Notes: a model not told the origin generated them from the letters alone. DNA of 64,000 nucleotides from Clostridium sp. 'deep sea' (GCF_014931565.1 NZ_CP063353.1:434001-498000); one strand, 5' to 3'. Positions 25,589 through 35,310 are shown, numbered from the stretch's first letter. Numbers and translations: made by a program.

Positions 25589-25600
25589 CCGTAAGTCATA
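25529..25600 (+). repeat. Exact 26-bp direct repeat at the dnaE break
   Basis: Bases 25529-25554 and 25575-25600 are identical (they start ATACCTCTAGATGACC) and are offset by 46 bp. The second copy replaces the 24 nt that should encode LGVFQLES with 23 nt, which shifts the frame and creates the TGA at 25586. The shared ATACC(T) at the left edge suggests microhomology-primed template switching. An assembly artefact would look the same. Confidence 0.9.
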
Positions 25601-27198
25601 GTGAGGGAATGAGAAATATTCTTACTCAACTCAAACCCTCAAGGCTTGAAGATATCATAGCTATTAATGCCCTTTATAGACCTGGTCCGATTAAGTCTAT
25701 TCCTGATTACATTAATAACTCAAATATAGATAAAATAAACTACCTATTTGACTCCTTAGAAAAACACTTAGGTGAAACATATGGTGTTATAGTATATCAA
25801 GAACAGGTCATGAAAATAGTACAAGACATTGCTGGATTTACACCAATGGAAGCAAACTATTTACGTAAAGCATTATCAAAGAAAAAAATGAAACAAGTTA
25901 TGTCGTATAGAGAGCAGTTTATTGAGGGTGGAAAAAAGGTTTCGTATAGTGAAAAAAAATTAGCTATTTTATGGGATCAGATGGCTAGTTTTGGTGAGTA
26001 TGGCTTTAATAAATCTCATAGTAGTGCTTATGGATATTTAGCATATCAAACAGCATATTTAAAAGCCAATTATCCACTTCACTTTATGGCAGCTGAAATT
26101 ACCAACGTAATGAATGATACAGCTAAGGTAGCCTATTATTTACATGAAGCAGAGAGAATGAATATTGAAACTGTACCACCAGATATTAATTACTCAACTC
26201 ATAACTTTACAGTAAGAGATAATAAAATAACTTTTGGTTTGTTGGCTATTAAAAATGTAGGGATAGGAGCAATTAACTCTATAGTTGAAGCTAGAAAAAA
26301 AGATGGCCCGTTTGTTTCACTTTATGACTTTTGCTTTAGAGTAGATTTAGGTAAAGTTAATAAACGGACTATAGAATCCTTAATACAGGCTGGGGCGATG
26401 AAGTCTTTAGGATTGCGCAGATCACAATTAATAGCTGTAGTTGAGGAGTGTTTAAGTAAGTCCTCAAAAGAAACAGAAAAAAAACAAAATGGACAGTTTT
26501 CATTGTTTGATTTTCATGAGGATGAAAACAGTGAGATTGTAATAAACATACCAGATATAGATGAGTTTCCTTCTCGAAGATTGTTAGAAATGGAAAAAGA
26601 GCTTACTGGGCTTTATTTATCTGGACATCCATTAGGCGAATATAAAAAGGCATTTAAGGATTCGGTGTCACATGATTGTATTGAGCTAACCAATGACCTA
26701 GATAAACAGAGCGTAAGGCTTGGTGGTATGATTAAATCATCACGAACAATTACTACCAAAAAAGGTGATTTAATGTGTTTTTTAGTATTAGAAGATCTTT
26801 CTGGAACTGTGGATGTAACTGTATTTCCCAAAACGTATGAACAGTATCGATCACAGTTATCTGAAGGTAAAATTTTATTAATAACTGGATCTGTAAATGT
26901 TCGTAACGATAAAGCAGGGGTAGTATTAGATAAATGTGCTTCAATTGCCTCAGATATTGAATCATTACACATAGTGTTAAATGAAGAGTTAAAGGATACA
27001 GATTTAAGAGAAATAACCTATATAGTTAAAGAATACTCAGGTTACATACCTTTGTATATACATGTTAATGAAAAAACTATTTTAGCTGGAAATCATTTGC
27101 ATATAGAAATAAAAGATGAGCTAATAACAAGATTACAATCATTGCATGGTGTTAGTGAGGTGTATACTGGATATAAAAGTATAGGAGAGGGTATATAA
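25585..27198 (+). CDS. dnaE: DNA polymerase III alpha subunit DnaE, C-terminal part (interrupted)
   Basis: This is the 537-aa continuation of the polymerase. After six replaced residues it resumes the family sequence at SEGMRNILTQLKPSRLEDIIA and goes on through ALYRPGPI (fingers), GYAFNKSHSxAY-type residues, the helix-hairpin-helix region, and an OB domain around VRLGGMIKSSRTI. ATG 25585 overlaps the upstream TGA as ATGA. GAAGGAG lies 10 nt before it, so coupled re-initiation is conceivable. It lacks the active-site aspartates and cannot polymerise alone. Its stop overlaps the aldo/keto reductase start (TAATG). Confidence 0.88.
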   Translation: MTVSHSEGMRNILTQLKPSRLEDIIAINALYRPGPIKSIPDYINNSNIDKINYLFDSLEKHLGETYGVIVYQEQVMKIVQDIAGFTPMEANYLRKALSKKKMKQVMSYREQFIEGGKKVSYSEKKLAILWDQMASFGEYGFNKSHSSAYGYLAYQTAYLKANYPLHFMAAEITNVMNDTAKVAYYLHEAERMNIETVPPDINYSTHNFTVRDNKITFGLLAIKNVGIGAINSIVEARKKDGPFVSLYDFCFRVDLGKVNKRTIESLIQAGAMKSLGLRRSQLIAVVEECLSKSSKETEKKQNGQFSLFDFHEDENSEIVINIPDIDEFPSRRLLEMEKELTGLYLSGHPLGEYKKAFKDSVSHDCIELTNDLDKQSVRLGGMIKSSRTITTKKGDLMCFLVLEDLSGTVDVTVFPKTYEQYRSQLSEGKILLITGSVNVRNDKAGVVLDKCASIASDIESLHIVLNEELKDTDLREITYIVKEYSGYIPLYIHVNEKTILAGNHLHIEIKDELITRLQSLHGVSEVYTGYKSIGEGI

Positions 27199-28214
27199 TG
27201 AAATATAGGAAATTAGGTAGTACTGGGCTAGAGGTTAGCGTTGTTGGATTTGGTGGAATACCAATTCAAAGGGTTAGTAAAGAAGAGGCAGTTAAACTTC
27301 TTCAGGTTGCAAAAGATAATGGTATAAACTTTATAGATACTGCTAGGGGTTACGCCAGTAGTGAAGCAAAAATTGGCTATGCCTTAGAGCAGGTAAAGGG
27401 GGACTTCATTATTGCCTCTAAGTCTATGGCAAGAGATGCAAAGGGGTATACTGAAGAGTTAAAACAGAGTTTAGAGAATTTAAGAGTCAATTGTATTGAT
27501 TTATATCAATTTCATAATGTTAGCTCTGAGCAAGCTTACGAGCAAGTTATGGGTGATAATGGTGCATATGAAGCGGCTCTTAAAGCACAGCAACAAGGCT
27601 TAATTAAATACATTGGTTTTACTAGCCATAAAGTAGATTTGGCCAGAAAGGCGGTAGAATCAGGTAAGTTTGCAACATTGCAGGTTCCTTTTAACGCAGT
27701 TGAAGACCACTTCTTAGAAGTATTAGAGCTTGCATATAAAAAGAATATAGCTACAATAATAATGAAACCAATGGCTGGGGGCTCTTTAGACTCTGGTGAT
27801 TTGGCATTGAGGTATATACTTGAATATAATGTAACAACAGTAATACCTGGCATGCAAAAAATTGAGGAAATAATCGAAAACTCCTCTGTAGGTAATAGCT
27901 ATAAACCTTTGACCAAAACAGAAAAAACTAAATTGCAAGAGGTAGCTAAACAATTAGGAGATAAATTCTGTAGAAGATGTGAGTATTGTTTACCATGTCC
28001 TCAGGGTATAAAAATACCTGCAATGTTTATTCTAGACGGTTATTATTCTAGGTATAACTTACAGGAATGGGCAACTGAAAGGTACAGAAGCTTAGATGTT
28101 ACTGCAGCTGATTGTATTGATTGTGGTTTATGTGAAACCAAATGTCCTTATCAACTACCAATTAGAGACATGTTAAAAGAAGTAGCAAGTCATTTTAGCA
28201 GTAGTAAATCATAG
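27198..28214 (+). CDS. Aldo/keto reductase with C-terminal 4Fe-4S domain
   Basis: This 338-aa protein joins an aldo/keto reductase barrel to a ferredoxin-like tail. The barrel has the entry GSTGLEVSVVGFGG, the catalytic stretch INFIDTARGY (Asp and Tyr), the Lys of IIASKSM and the His of LYQFHN. The tail carries CRRCEYCLPCPQG and, 60 residues on, CIDCGLCETKCPY, likely ligands of two 4Fe-4S clusters or one cluster plus extra cysteines. Such fusions are common in anaerobic clostridia; the substrate is unknown. Translation is coupled to dnaE by a TAATG overlap. Confidence 0.9.
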   Translation: MKYRKLGSTGLEVSVVGFGGIPIQRVSKEEAVKLLQVAKDNGINFIDTARGYASSEAKIGYALEQVKGDFIIASKSMARDAKGYTEELKQSLENLRVNCIDLYQFHNVSSEQAYEQVMGDNGAYEAALKAQQQGLIKYIGFTSHKVDLARKAVESGKFATLQVPFNAVEDHFLEVLELAYKKNIATIIMKPMAGGSLDSGDLALRYILEYNVTTVIPGMQKIEEIIENSSVGNSYKPLTKTEKTKLQEVAKQLGDKFCRRCEYCLPCPQGIKIPAMFILDGYYSRYNLQEWATERYRSLDVTAADCIDCGLCETKCPYQLPIRDMLKEVASHFSSSKS

Positions 28215-28294
28215 TAGCAGTGATTAAATCCTGACATAAAATATTTTAAGAAACAATATAATCGAAGATCATAAGATCTGAAAGGTTGGTAAAT

Positions 28295-29323
28295 TTGAAA
28301 AAGTATAATATTGCCATTGTAGGTGCGACTGGAGCAGTTGGTAGAACACTTCTTAGATTGTTTACTAAAGAGGATTTCCCAATTGGTGACTTAACCTTAT
28401 TGGCATCTTCAAGATCAGCTGGCAGAAGAATTGAATTTTGTGGTGATAACTTAATAGTAGAAGAAACCACAGAGGACAGTTTTCATGGTATAGATATTGC
28501 ATTCTTCTGTGCTGGAGGTTCTATTAGTAAAAAATATGCTAAACATGCAGTAGAAGCTGGGGCAGTTGTTATTGATAATAGCTCTTACTTTAGGCTAGAT
28601 CCAAATGTGCCACTTGTAGTACCAGAGGTTAATCCTGAAGCTGTTAAAAATCATAAAGGAATTATTGCTAATCCAAATTGCTCAACAATAATAATGTTAT
28701 TAGCTGTTAAACCTTTACTTAACATAAGCCCTATAAAGAGAATAATATATTCAACATATCAGGCTGTTTCTGGAGCAGGAAACCCTGCTGTTTCTGAACT
28801 AGAGCAACAGGTAAGGGGATATGTTGAGGGATCAATTCCTGAGGCAGAGATTTTACCAACAGCTAGTGCTGAAAAACACTATCAAATGGCATTTAATGTA
28901 CTACCACAGGTTGATGTATTTGCTGAAGATTATTATACAAAAGAAGAATGGAAAATGGTTAAAGAGAGCCATAAAATCTTAGGTGATAATAGTATTGGTA
29001 TAACTGGAACCTGTGTAAGAGTACCTGTTTTTTGGTGTCACTCAGAATCTGTTAATATTCAGTTTGAGAGAAACGTTACTAGAGATGAGGTTATAAGAGT
29101 ACTGAATGAAGCTGAGGGTGTTGAGGTTTGTGATGATCCAGCTAATCAAATTTATCCCATGCCACTCGATTACTACGATAGAGATGAGGTCTTTGTAGGA
29201 AGAATAAGAGAAGATAAAACAGTTTTGGGTGGTTTAAACATTTGGGTAGTTGGTAATCAATTACGCAAAGGTGCTGCAACAAATGCATTACAAATAGCTA
29301 AGCTATTGATTGAACAAGAATAA
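28295..29323 (+). CDS. asd: Aspartate-semialdehyde dehydrogenase
   Basis: The enzyme reduces aspartyl phosphate to aspartate semialdehyde with NADPH, the branch point to lysine/DAP, threonine and methionine. The NADP loop is GATGAVGRTLL, and the nucleophile is Cys129 in ANPNCSTI. The catalytic region includes YQAVSGAG and a conserved His/Arg segment later. The preferred start is the TTG at 28295, 9 nt after AAAGG (28281-28285), giving MKKYNIAIVGATG. The TTG at 28286 abuts the ribosome binding site. It is monocistronic or weakly linked to kbl downstream, which also belongs to threonine metabolism. Confidence 0.94.
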   Translation: MKKYNIAIVGATGAVGRTLLRLFTKEDFPIGDLTLLASSRSAGRRIEFCGDNLIVEETTEDSFHGIDIAFFCAGGSISKKYAKHAVEAGAVVIDNSSYFRLDPNVPLVVPEVNPEAVKNHKGIIANPNCSTIIMLLAVKPLLNISPIKRIIYSTYQAVSGAGNPAVSELEQQVRGYVEGSIPEAEILPTASAEKHYQMAFNVLPQVDVFAEDYYTKEEWKMVKESHKILGDNSIGITGTCVRVPVFWCHSESVNIQFERNVTRDEVIRVLNEAEGVEVCDDPANQIYPMPLDYYDRDEVFVGRIREDKTVLGGLNIWVVGNQLRKGAATNALQIAKLLIEQE

Positions 29324-29339
29324 TTGTTATAATAGATGT

Positions 29340-29383
29340 GTTGTTAAATTTCTAAAGTTCTTTAATGAACTTAATTTAGCAAC
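29340..29383 (+). other. Long imperfect hairpin before kbl
   Basis: GTTGTTAAATT (29340-29350) pairs with AATTTAGCAAC (29373-29383), and AAGTTC (29355-29360) with GAACTT (29367-29372), in one nested hairpin. There is no T-tract, so it is not a standard terminator. It may be an mRNA leader structure or a weak terminator of asd. Confidence 0.45.
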
Positions 29384-29454
29384 ATGAGATTTATAACTCT
29401 TTGGATTTATTTTTGTGGTTAAGATAAAAATAAAAATTTATTGGAGGCGTAAAA

Positions 29455-30642
29455 ATGAACAATACGTATCAGCAACATTTTAAGAACACATTGGCTGATT
29501 TAAAAGAACAAGGATTATACAATAGTAATATTCGTAGCTTGGGAAGCCCACAGGGTGCATGGCTACAAATAGAAGGTAAAAAAGTACTTAATATGTGCTC
29601 AAATAATTACTTAGGATTAGCTAATGATGAGCGTATTAGAGATGCAGCAAAAGAAGCAATTGATAGTTATGGTGTTGGACCAGGTGCTGTACGTTCAATT
29701 GCTGGTACTATGGATTTACATGGACAACTAGAGGCCTTAATTGCTAAATTTAAAAATGCAGAGGCAGTAATCACATTGCAGTCTGGTTTTCAGGCTAATA
29801 CAACAGTAATTCCTTTATTAGCTGGCAAAAATGATACTATTATTAGTGACGAGTTAAACCATGCTAGTATTATTGATGGTGTTCGTTTATCTGGTTGCAA
29901 AAATAAAAAAATCTATAAACATAGTGATATGGCTGATTTAGAGAGATGTTTAAAAGAGGAACGCCCTGGTAGAACACTAATTATCACTGATGGTGTATTT
30001 AGTATGGATGGTGATGTAGCTAATTTACCAGGAATAGTAGAGTTAGCCGAAAAGTATAATGCAGCCGTTATGGTTGACGATGCTCATGGTGAGGGTGTTT
30101 TAGGCAAAGGTGGTAGAGGTATTGTTGATCACTTTAATCTCCATGGTAGAGTAGACGTAGAGGTTGGTACATTCTCTAAAGCTATTGGAACAGTTGGTGG
30201 TTGTGTAGCTGGAAGCAAAGAATTGATTGATTATATTAAACAGCGTGGTCGTCCATTTTTATTTAGTTCAGCCACTACTCCTCCAGATGTAGCTGCAACA
30301 ATTAAATCATTTGAAATTTTAATGGAAAGTGATGAATTAGTTAATAGATTATGGAGTAATGGAGATTACTTTAAGCAGAAAATGCAGGAGTTAGGATTTG
30401 ATACAGGACATAGTCATACACCTATTACACCTGTAATGATTGGTGCGGCGTCAGAGGCTAGTAAAATGAGTAAAGAATTATTTGAAGAGGGCATTTTTGC
30501 GACCTCTATTGGATTCCCAACAGTTGCAAAAGGTAAAGCAAGAATTAGAGTAATGATTTCAGCTGCTCACACAAAAGAAGATTTAGATTTTGCAGTTGAT
30601 AAATTTGCTTTGGTTGGTCGAAAAATGGGGTTAATTAAATAA
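29455..30642 (+). CDS. kbl: Glycine C-acetyltransferase (2-amino-3-ketobutyrate CoA ligase)
   Basis: This is a PLP enzyme of the alpha-oxoamine synthase family (395 aa). It cleaves 2-amino-3-oxobutyrate with CoA to glycine and acetyl-CoA in threonine breakdown. The PLP lysine is Lys242 in [20 protein letters not shown] (Asp208/209, His211) and the SNNYLGLA substrate segment are typical. Paralogues (BioF, HemA) share the fold, but the overall sequence fits Kbl best. GGAGG precedes the ATG. No threonine dehydrogenase gene is adjacent. Confidence 0.9.
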   Translation: MNNTYQQHFKNTLADLKEQGLYNSNIRSLGSPQGAWLQIEGKKVLNMCSNNYLGLANDERIRDAAKEAIDSYGVGPGAVRSIAGTMDLHGQLEALIAKFKNAEAVITLQSGFQANTTVIPLLAGKNDTIISDELNHASIIDGVRLSGCKNKKIYKHSDMADLERCLKEERPGRTLIITDGVFSMDGDVANLPGIVELAEKYNAAVMVDDAHGEGVLGKGGRGIVDHFNLHGRVDVEVGTFSKAIGTVGGCVAGSKELIDYIKQRGRPFLFSSATTPPDVAATIKSFEILMESDELVNRLWSNGDYFKQKMQELGFDTGHSHTPITPVMIGAASEASKMSKELFEEGIFATSIGFPTVAKGKARIRVMISAAHTKEDLDFAVDKFALVGRKMGLIK

Positions 30643-30684
30643 TCTCTGGGCAAGCTAAAAATAAATAAAACAAAATAGGCTGCA

Positions 30685-30725
30685 GAGAATGTTTTGCTTA
30701 GGTAAAACATTCTCAACAGTCTTTA
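30685..30725 (+). terminator. Rho-independent terminator of kbl
   Basis: A perfect 11-bp stem, GAGAATGTTTT (30685-30695) with AAAACATTCTC (30704-30714), is followed by a short T-rich stretch. Confidence 0.65.
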
Positions 30726-30744
30726 TTATTATAAGGGTGAAAAA

Positions 30745-32022
30745 ATGAGTATATTTAAAAATGTAGATTATAATAATGGCTGTGTGATAAATACATCTGT
30801 TATTAAAAAGTTTAAAACTGTGACTATTAAAGTATACATAATACGTGAGCTAGATAAAATGGCAACGATGACCGCACTTTTGGCAAAAGTACTGCAAAGA
30901 GGTACAGCAAATTTTAAAACAACAAGAGATATAGAACAAGAGCTTGAAAGAATATATGGATCAAGACTAAAGGGTAGGGCTCGTAAAATAGGTGAAAAAC
31001 ACATGTTAGAATTTGCTTTACATATGCCATGCCAAAAGTACTTAAATAATGAAATAGATATTTATACAGATGGCTTAAAATTATTTAAAGAGATATTATT
31101 AAATCCTTATCTAGAGAATGGTAGCTTTTGTGATGAATATGTAAACCAAGAAAAAAATATTTTAAAGCAAGAGATTGAATCGGTCTATAACGATAAAGAA
31201 GATTGGGCACTAAAAAGATGTATAGAAATTTCATGTGAGGGAGAGCCTTTTTCTATACCTTCGTATGGAGTTTTAAATGATTTAGACAGTATTAATAGTG
31301 AAAGCCTTTATAAGTTTTATAAAGATATTATTATTAACTCTAATGTTCAAATTTTTGTAGTTGGCGATATTGATGAAGAAAATATGATAAAAACAATAGA
31401 CAAAAACCTCATATGGAATAAAAAGACCAGTGAAATTAAACCATATATAAAAAATGAGAAACTTCCTAAACAAGAAAAGTTAGTTATTGAAGAGGATAAT
31501 GTCAATCAGGGAAAGCTGGTGATGAGTTTAAGGACTAAAGTTGATCCTTGTCATGAATTACTGCCAGCATTATTAATGTTTAATAATATATTGGGAGGTG
31601 GCTCACATAGTAAACTTTTTACTGCCGTTAGAGAAAAACACAGTTTGGCTTATTATGCTAGCTCCCAAACCGTTCGTAATAAACAAATGTTATTTATAGA
31701 GGCAGGAATTGAACCAAGTAAATTTGAGCAAACTAAAAAAATTATTAAAGAGCAATTAGCTGATATGGTTAAAGGAAGCATAAGTGATACTGAACTTGAT
31801 AGGGCTAGAACAGCTTTAGTAAATAGTTTATGGGCATTACAAGACTATTCCGGTGGTAATATTGATTACTATTTAGTTGGTCTGTTAACGGGTTGTTCTT
31901 ACAGTACAGAGCAAATGGAAAAGCAAATCTCGAGAGTTACCAAAGATGATGTAATTAGGGTAGCTAGACAGACTGCAATTGACACCATTTATTTCCTAAC
32001 CTCTACAAAGGAGGCTAATTAA
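30745..32022 (+). CDS. M16-family peptidase-like protein, YmfF type (non-catalytic)
   Basis: This is a 425-aa insulinase-family protein resembling B. subtilis YmfF (also written YfmF). Partners of this kind are annotated as associated with EF-P 5-aminopentanol modification. The zinc motif HxxEH expected in the first M16 domain is absent (LLAKVLQRGTANF stands there). The second-domain hallmark AVREKHSLAYYASSQ is present. It pairs with the active-type gene that starts 2 nt after its stop, so the two likely form a heterodimer as in processing-peptidase-type M16 enzymes. ATG follows AAGGGTG. Confidence 0.85.
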   Translation: MSIFKNVDYNNGCVINTSVIKKFKTVTIKVYIIRELDKMATMTALLAKVLQRGTANFKTTRDIEQELERIYGSRLKGRARKIGEKHMLEFALHMPCQKYLNNEIDIYTDGLKLFKEILLNPYLENGSFCDEYVNQEKNILKQEIESVYNDKEDWALKRCIEISCEGEPFSIPSYGVLNDLDSINSESLYKFYKDIIINSNVQIFVVGDIDEENMIKTIDKNLIWNKKTSEIKPYIKNEKLPKQEKLVIEEDNVNQGKLVMSLRTKVDPCHELLPALLMFNNILGGGSHSKLFTAVREKHSLAYYASSQTVRNKQMLFIEAGIEPSKFEQTKKIIKEQLADMVKGSISDTELDRARTALVNSLWALQDYSGGNIDYYLVGLLTGCSYSTEQMEKQISRVTKDDVIRVARQTAIDTIYFLTSTKEAN

Positions 32023-32023
32023 A

Positions 32024-33301
32024 ATGCAAAATATAATTAAAAATAAACTAAATGAAGATATTACAAAAACTACATTAGCCAATGGTTTAGAGGTATTCAT
32101 TCATCCCAAAAAAGATTATCATAGTAAGTATGCCATATTTGCTACTCGTTATGGCTCTAATGATAATGATTTTATAGGTTTAGATGGCAAAAGACACAAG
32201 GTTCCTAATGGTATAGCCCATTTTTTAGAACACAAAATGTTTGAAGAACCAACTGGTAATGTATTTAATGACTACTCTAATATGGGAGTTTCGGTTAACG
32301 CTTATACTAATTACAATATGACTGCTTATCTATTTTCTGGTACAAAAAACTTTTACAAAGCATTAGAAAGGCTGCTAGATTTTGTTCAAAACCCTTATTT
32401 TACAGATGAAAATGTAGCTAAAGAGCAGGGCATAATAGAGCAAGAAATAAAAATGTATGATGATCAATCTGGGTGGATATTACAGAGGAACTTATTAGAG
32501 TGCTTGTATAAAAATCACCCTATTAGAATAGATATAGCTGGTACAGTAGAATCCATTAATAAAATAACAAAAGAGATGTTATATACCTGTTATCATACAT
32601 TCTATAACCCATCAAATATGGTATTATATATAGCTGGTGACGTGGATGTAAATAAAGTCATAAAAGAAGTAGCTAATAACCAAAGCAAAAAAGATTTTAA
32701 ACAGCTTAAAAAAATAGAAAGATTTTTCCCTGAGGAACCAGTAGCAGTTAATTGTAGCTTTGATAAGATTAAAATGCCTATAGCATCGCCATTAATGGCG
32801 GTTGGTTATAAAGAGAAGCCGTTAATAGACCCCAAAGCAAGATTTAAACGAGAAATGCTAACTAATCTAGTTAATCATTTAGTAATAGGTAAAAGTTCAC
32901 CTTTATTTAATGACTTATACGAAAAAGGATTAGTAACAGATGATTTTTCAGTAGGTCATACAGGAACAGCAACTTATTCTTATGAAATTTATGGAGGTCC
33001 AACTCCAGATCCACAAAAATTACATCAAGAATTATTGGCTGGATTTGATAGAGCTAAACAGCAAGGAATATCTAGAGATGCATTTGAGAGAGCCAGAAGA
33101 ATGTTTGCTGGTTTACACACTATAAGTTATGATAACTTGAGTATGATAGCTAATAGATATGTATCTTATTTAATAAAAGGCATTGATTTTTATCAGTATA
33201 ACGAAACATTAAATGCTCTTACACTTGAAGAAATTAATGAAAGATTACAGCAATGTTATAACAAAAAATATCATGCTTTTTCTGTGGTTGAGCCCAATTA
33301 G
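32024..33301 (+). CDS. M16-family zinc peptidase, YmfH type
   Basis: This is a 425-aa M16 metallopeptidase with an intact inverted zinc motif His66-F-L-Glu69-His70 in IAHFLEHKMFE. A downstream glutamate lies in EQGIIEQEIKMY. It is the catalytic partner of the preceding YmfF-like protein. There is no signal peptide, so it acts in the cytoplasm. AGGAGG lies just before the ATG, inside the previous gene's end. No efp gene or other modification enzymes lie in this window, so the proposed link to EF-P modification rests on family annotation alone. Confidence 0.88.
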   Translation: MQNIIKNKLNEDITKTTLANGLEVFIHPKKDYHSKYAIFATRYGSNDNDFIGLDGKRHKVPNGIAHFLEHKMFEEPTGNVFNDYSNMGVSVNAYTNYNMTAYLFSGTKNFYKALERLLDFVQNPYFTDENVAKEQGIIEQEIKMYDDQSGWILQRNLLECLYKNHPIRIDIAGTVESINKITKEMLYTCYHTFYNPSNMVLYIAGDVDVNKVIKEVANNQSKKDFKQLKKIERFFPEEPVAVNCSFDKIKMPIASPLMAVGYKEKPLIDPKARFKREMLTNLVNHLVIGKSSPLFNDLYEKGLVTDDFSVGHTGTATYSYEIYGGPTPDPQKLHQELLAGFDRAKQQGISRDAFERARRMFAGLHTISYDNLSMIANRYVSYLIKGIDFYQYNETLNALTLEEINERLQQCYNKKYHAFSVVEPN

Positions 33302-33345
33302 TTTTAAAAAATAGAAAGTCTTTGATACTTAATACTTAATAAATC

Positions 33346-33376
33346 AAAAGGATATCGCATTTGCGATATCCTTTAA
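33346..33376. terminator. Bidirectional terminator
   Basis: AAAGGATATCGC (33347-33358) pairs with GCGATATCCTTT (33363-33374), a 12-bp perfect stem with a 4-nt loop. It lies between the convergent YmfH-like and carboxypeptidase genes. Confidence 0.8.
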
Positions 33377-33380
33377 TTAT

Positions 33381-35042
33381 TTAAGGCAAAAAGATTTCAA
33401 CACTGTCACAGCCTCCACGTTGGCTCTTGAGCTTAATTATTACTGAAGCAGTATTATTAGTAGCTTTCACTATAAAATCATGTTTAATAGAGCTTTTTGC
33501 GGGTTTGCCTACTGCAAAATAACCCTTGCTCTGACCATTCATATAGCCTTCAATAAAGCCAATGTTAGTTTCATAATCTCCACTTATTAATTCAAAATTA
33601 TCTCCTGTAATAAAAAGTTTATCTTCTTCAACGGCCTTTATATTTTTACCTTTATTGGTAATATAGCTAGGCAAATAGCCATAGTTTTCACAATAGATAG
33701 TTATTTTGTAGACGTCCTTATCAATTTTAACTAGCTCAGAATTTGATATTTTACAATCTGGCATACTAGCTAACTGACTAATGGCCCATAAGGCACCGTT
33801 ATAACATTCCTGTTCTAATAAATGAATAGGAGGGTTTTGCACAGCATACTTAAAGTCCCACCCACCAATTTCTATATCTCCTAATTGAGGATGATTAAAC
33901 TTTTTCCAATCAATAAAACCTTTTCTGCATAATTCAGTATCATTCCACTTTAAGAGTTTTAGATAAATGTTTTCAACTTCTTCTGGAGTTTTGGCATTAA
34001 AATACTCTTCAGAGGTTGTGCCAGCTCGCTCTAAACGGTTCCATAGTTCGGTTGTATAACCAATAATACCTAAATGCTCATAGGCCCACTCAGTTAACGT
34101 AGAGAAGTTATTAGACTTTATATCTTTATAACCAGCAATATGAAAATACTCTCTAGCTATTTCTTTAGTTGCTTTTAAATCTTCTGCATCCATTTCGTTA
34201 TCTTCATAAGTATAAGGATTTCTAAATACAAAACCCCCAGAGGTATGAAAACAATTTAACAATCCGATATTTTTATGATTAACTATAAAGTCGACTATTG
34301 CTTTTACTTCAGGCTCACTAGCAGGGTAAGGACCTCCAGGTATAAACTCACTCTTAAAGTTAGATGGAAAATTACGATTTAAATCCAAACCGTAAGGTGA
34401 TCTATTAATATCAAAACTAGTATTATCATAGTCCTTAATTAGTCCCTCGGGGTAAAGATGAAAGAACTCGCCATTATGTTCACCAGGTCTTCGTGGCAAC
34501 ATAATGCGAGAATCTTTATTAGATTTTTTCCATTCTCCACGTTTGTTATCTTGAACTCTCATTACCAATATTTTATTATCATTGTTAATATCTTGTGGGT
34601 GTAAACCAGGTAGCTCTGTATAGGTATTATCAGGGTAAATACGGGTACTACTACGTAGTTTGGTGGCTGTAGTAAGGTATAGTTCAGCTCCATCTGGGTT
34701 AACACGTGGTAAAACATAAAATGTTTTACTATTTAAAGTATAAGTTATTTGCTCATTTGTATTAAAATTGTTTACTAAATAATCTATTAACTTTAAACAT
34801 ACCATTGAACCTGTAACTTCACCAGCGTGAATATTACCATCAATATAAATTGCTGGTTTATTGTTAGCACAACCAGAATCTTTATTAGTTATTGCTAATG
34901 CCCAAATCTCTCGTCCTTCATAAGACTGGCCTACAGACTCTAGGGTGATTAAATTAGGGTATTCAGCAGATATGCTATGTAAATATTTAGTTAACTCATC
35001 ATACTTATAGTAGTGGTCAAAACTTATTTTAGTGTTACTCAT
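33381..35042 (-). CDS. M14 family zinc carboxypeptidase
   Basis: This is a 553-aa metallocarboxypeptidase. The zinc ligands are His72 and Glu75 (DGNIHAGEVTG) and a later His in NCFHTSGG; the catalytic Glu lies in YTTELWNR. The C-terminal 130 residues form an extra beta domain. No signal peptide is seen, so it is probably cytoplasmic and trims peptides. ATG at 35042 has GGGGAG 7 nt upstream; the TTG at 35057 overlaps that ribosome binding site and is rejected. The gene is monocistronic. Confidence 0.9.
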   Translation of the reverse strand: MSNTKISFDHYYKYDELTKYLHSISAEYPNLITLESVGQSYEGREIWALAITNKDSGCANNKPAIYIDGNIHAGEVTGSMVCLKLIDYLVNNFNTNEQITYTLNSKTFYVLPRVNPDGAELYLTTATKLRSSTRIYPDNTYTELPGLHPQDINNDNKILVMRVQDNKRGEWKKSNKDSRIMLPRRPGEHNGEFFHLYPEGLIKDYDNTSFDINRSPYGLDLNRNFPSNFKSEFIPGGPYPASEPEVKAIVDFIVNHKNIGLLNCFHTSGGFVFRNPYTYEDNEMDAEDLKATKEIAREYFHIAGYKDIKSNNFSTLTEWAYEHLGIIGYTTELWNRLERAGTTSEEYFNAKTPEEVENIYLKLLKWNDTELCRKGFIDWKKFNHPQLGDIEIGGWDFKYAVQNPPIHLLEQECYNGALWAISQLASMPDCKISNSELVKIDKDVYKITIYCENYGYLPSYITNKGKNIKAVEEDKLFITGDNFELISGDYETNIGFIEGYMNGQSKGYFAVGKPAKSSIKHDFIVKATNNTASVIIKLKSQRGGCDSVEIFLP

Positions 35043-35310
35043 AATTCCACTCCCCAACTTTTATTTATTACGGTACTTAAACTTCGGGTTAACAATGCTT
35101 TTTCCTCTTTTTGAAATAAACATTCTAAACTATTAAACTAAAATCAAATCTATAAAAACAAGGTATTTAGTAACATAAGCTATTAAAAATATTTCTAATA
35201 TAAGCTTAACTTTTATAGATAAAGCGTTTCATAATAAAATTTTTATTTACAATAAATATTTTAACCTATAAAATGATATAATTGAATAGTCAATATTAGG
35301 AGGTACTACA

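Noticed and set aside
25585-25600. Intein or programmed frameshift as the cause of the dnaE split
   Set aside because: No intein splicing motifs occur on either side and there is no slippery heptamer. The exact upstream duplication explains the break, and simple frameshifting would not restore the missing GVFQLES residues.
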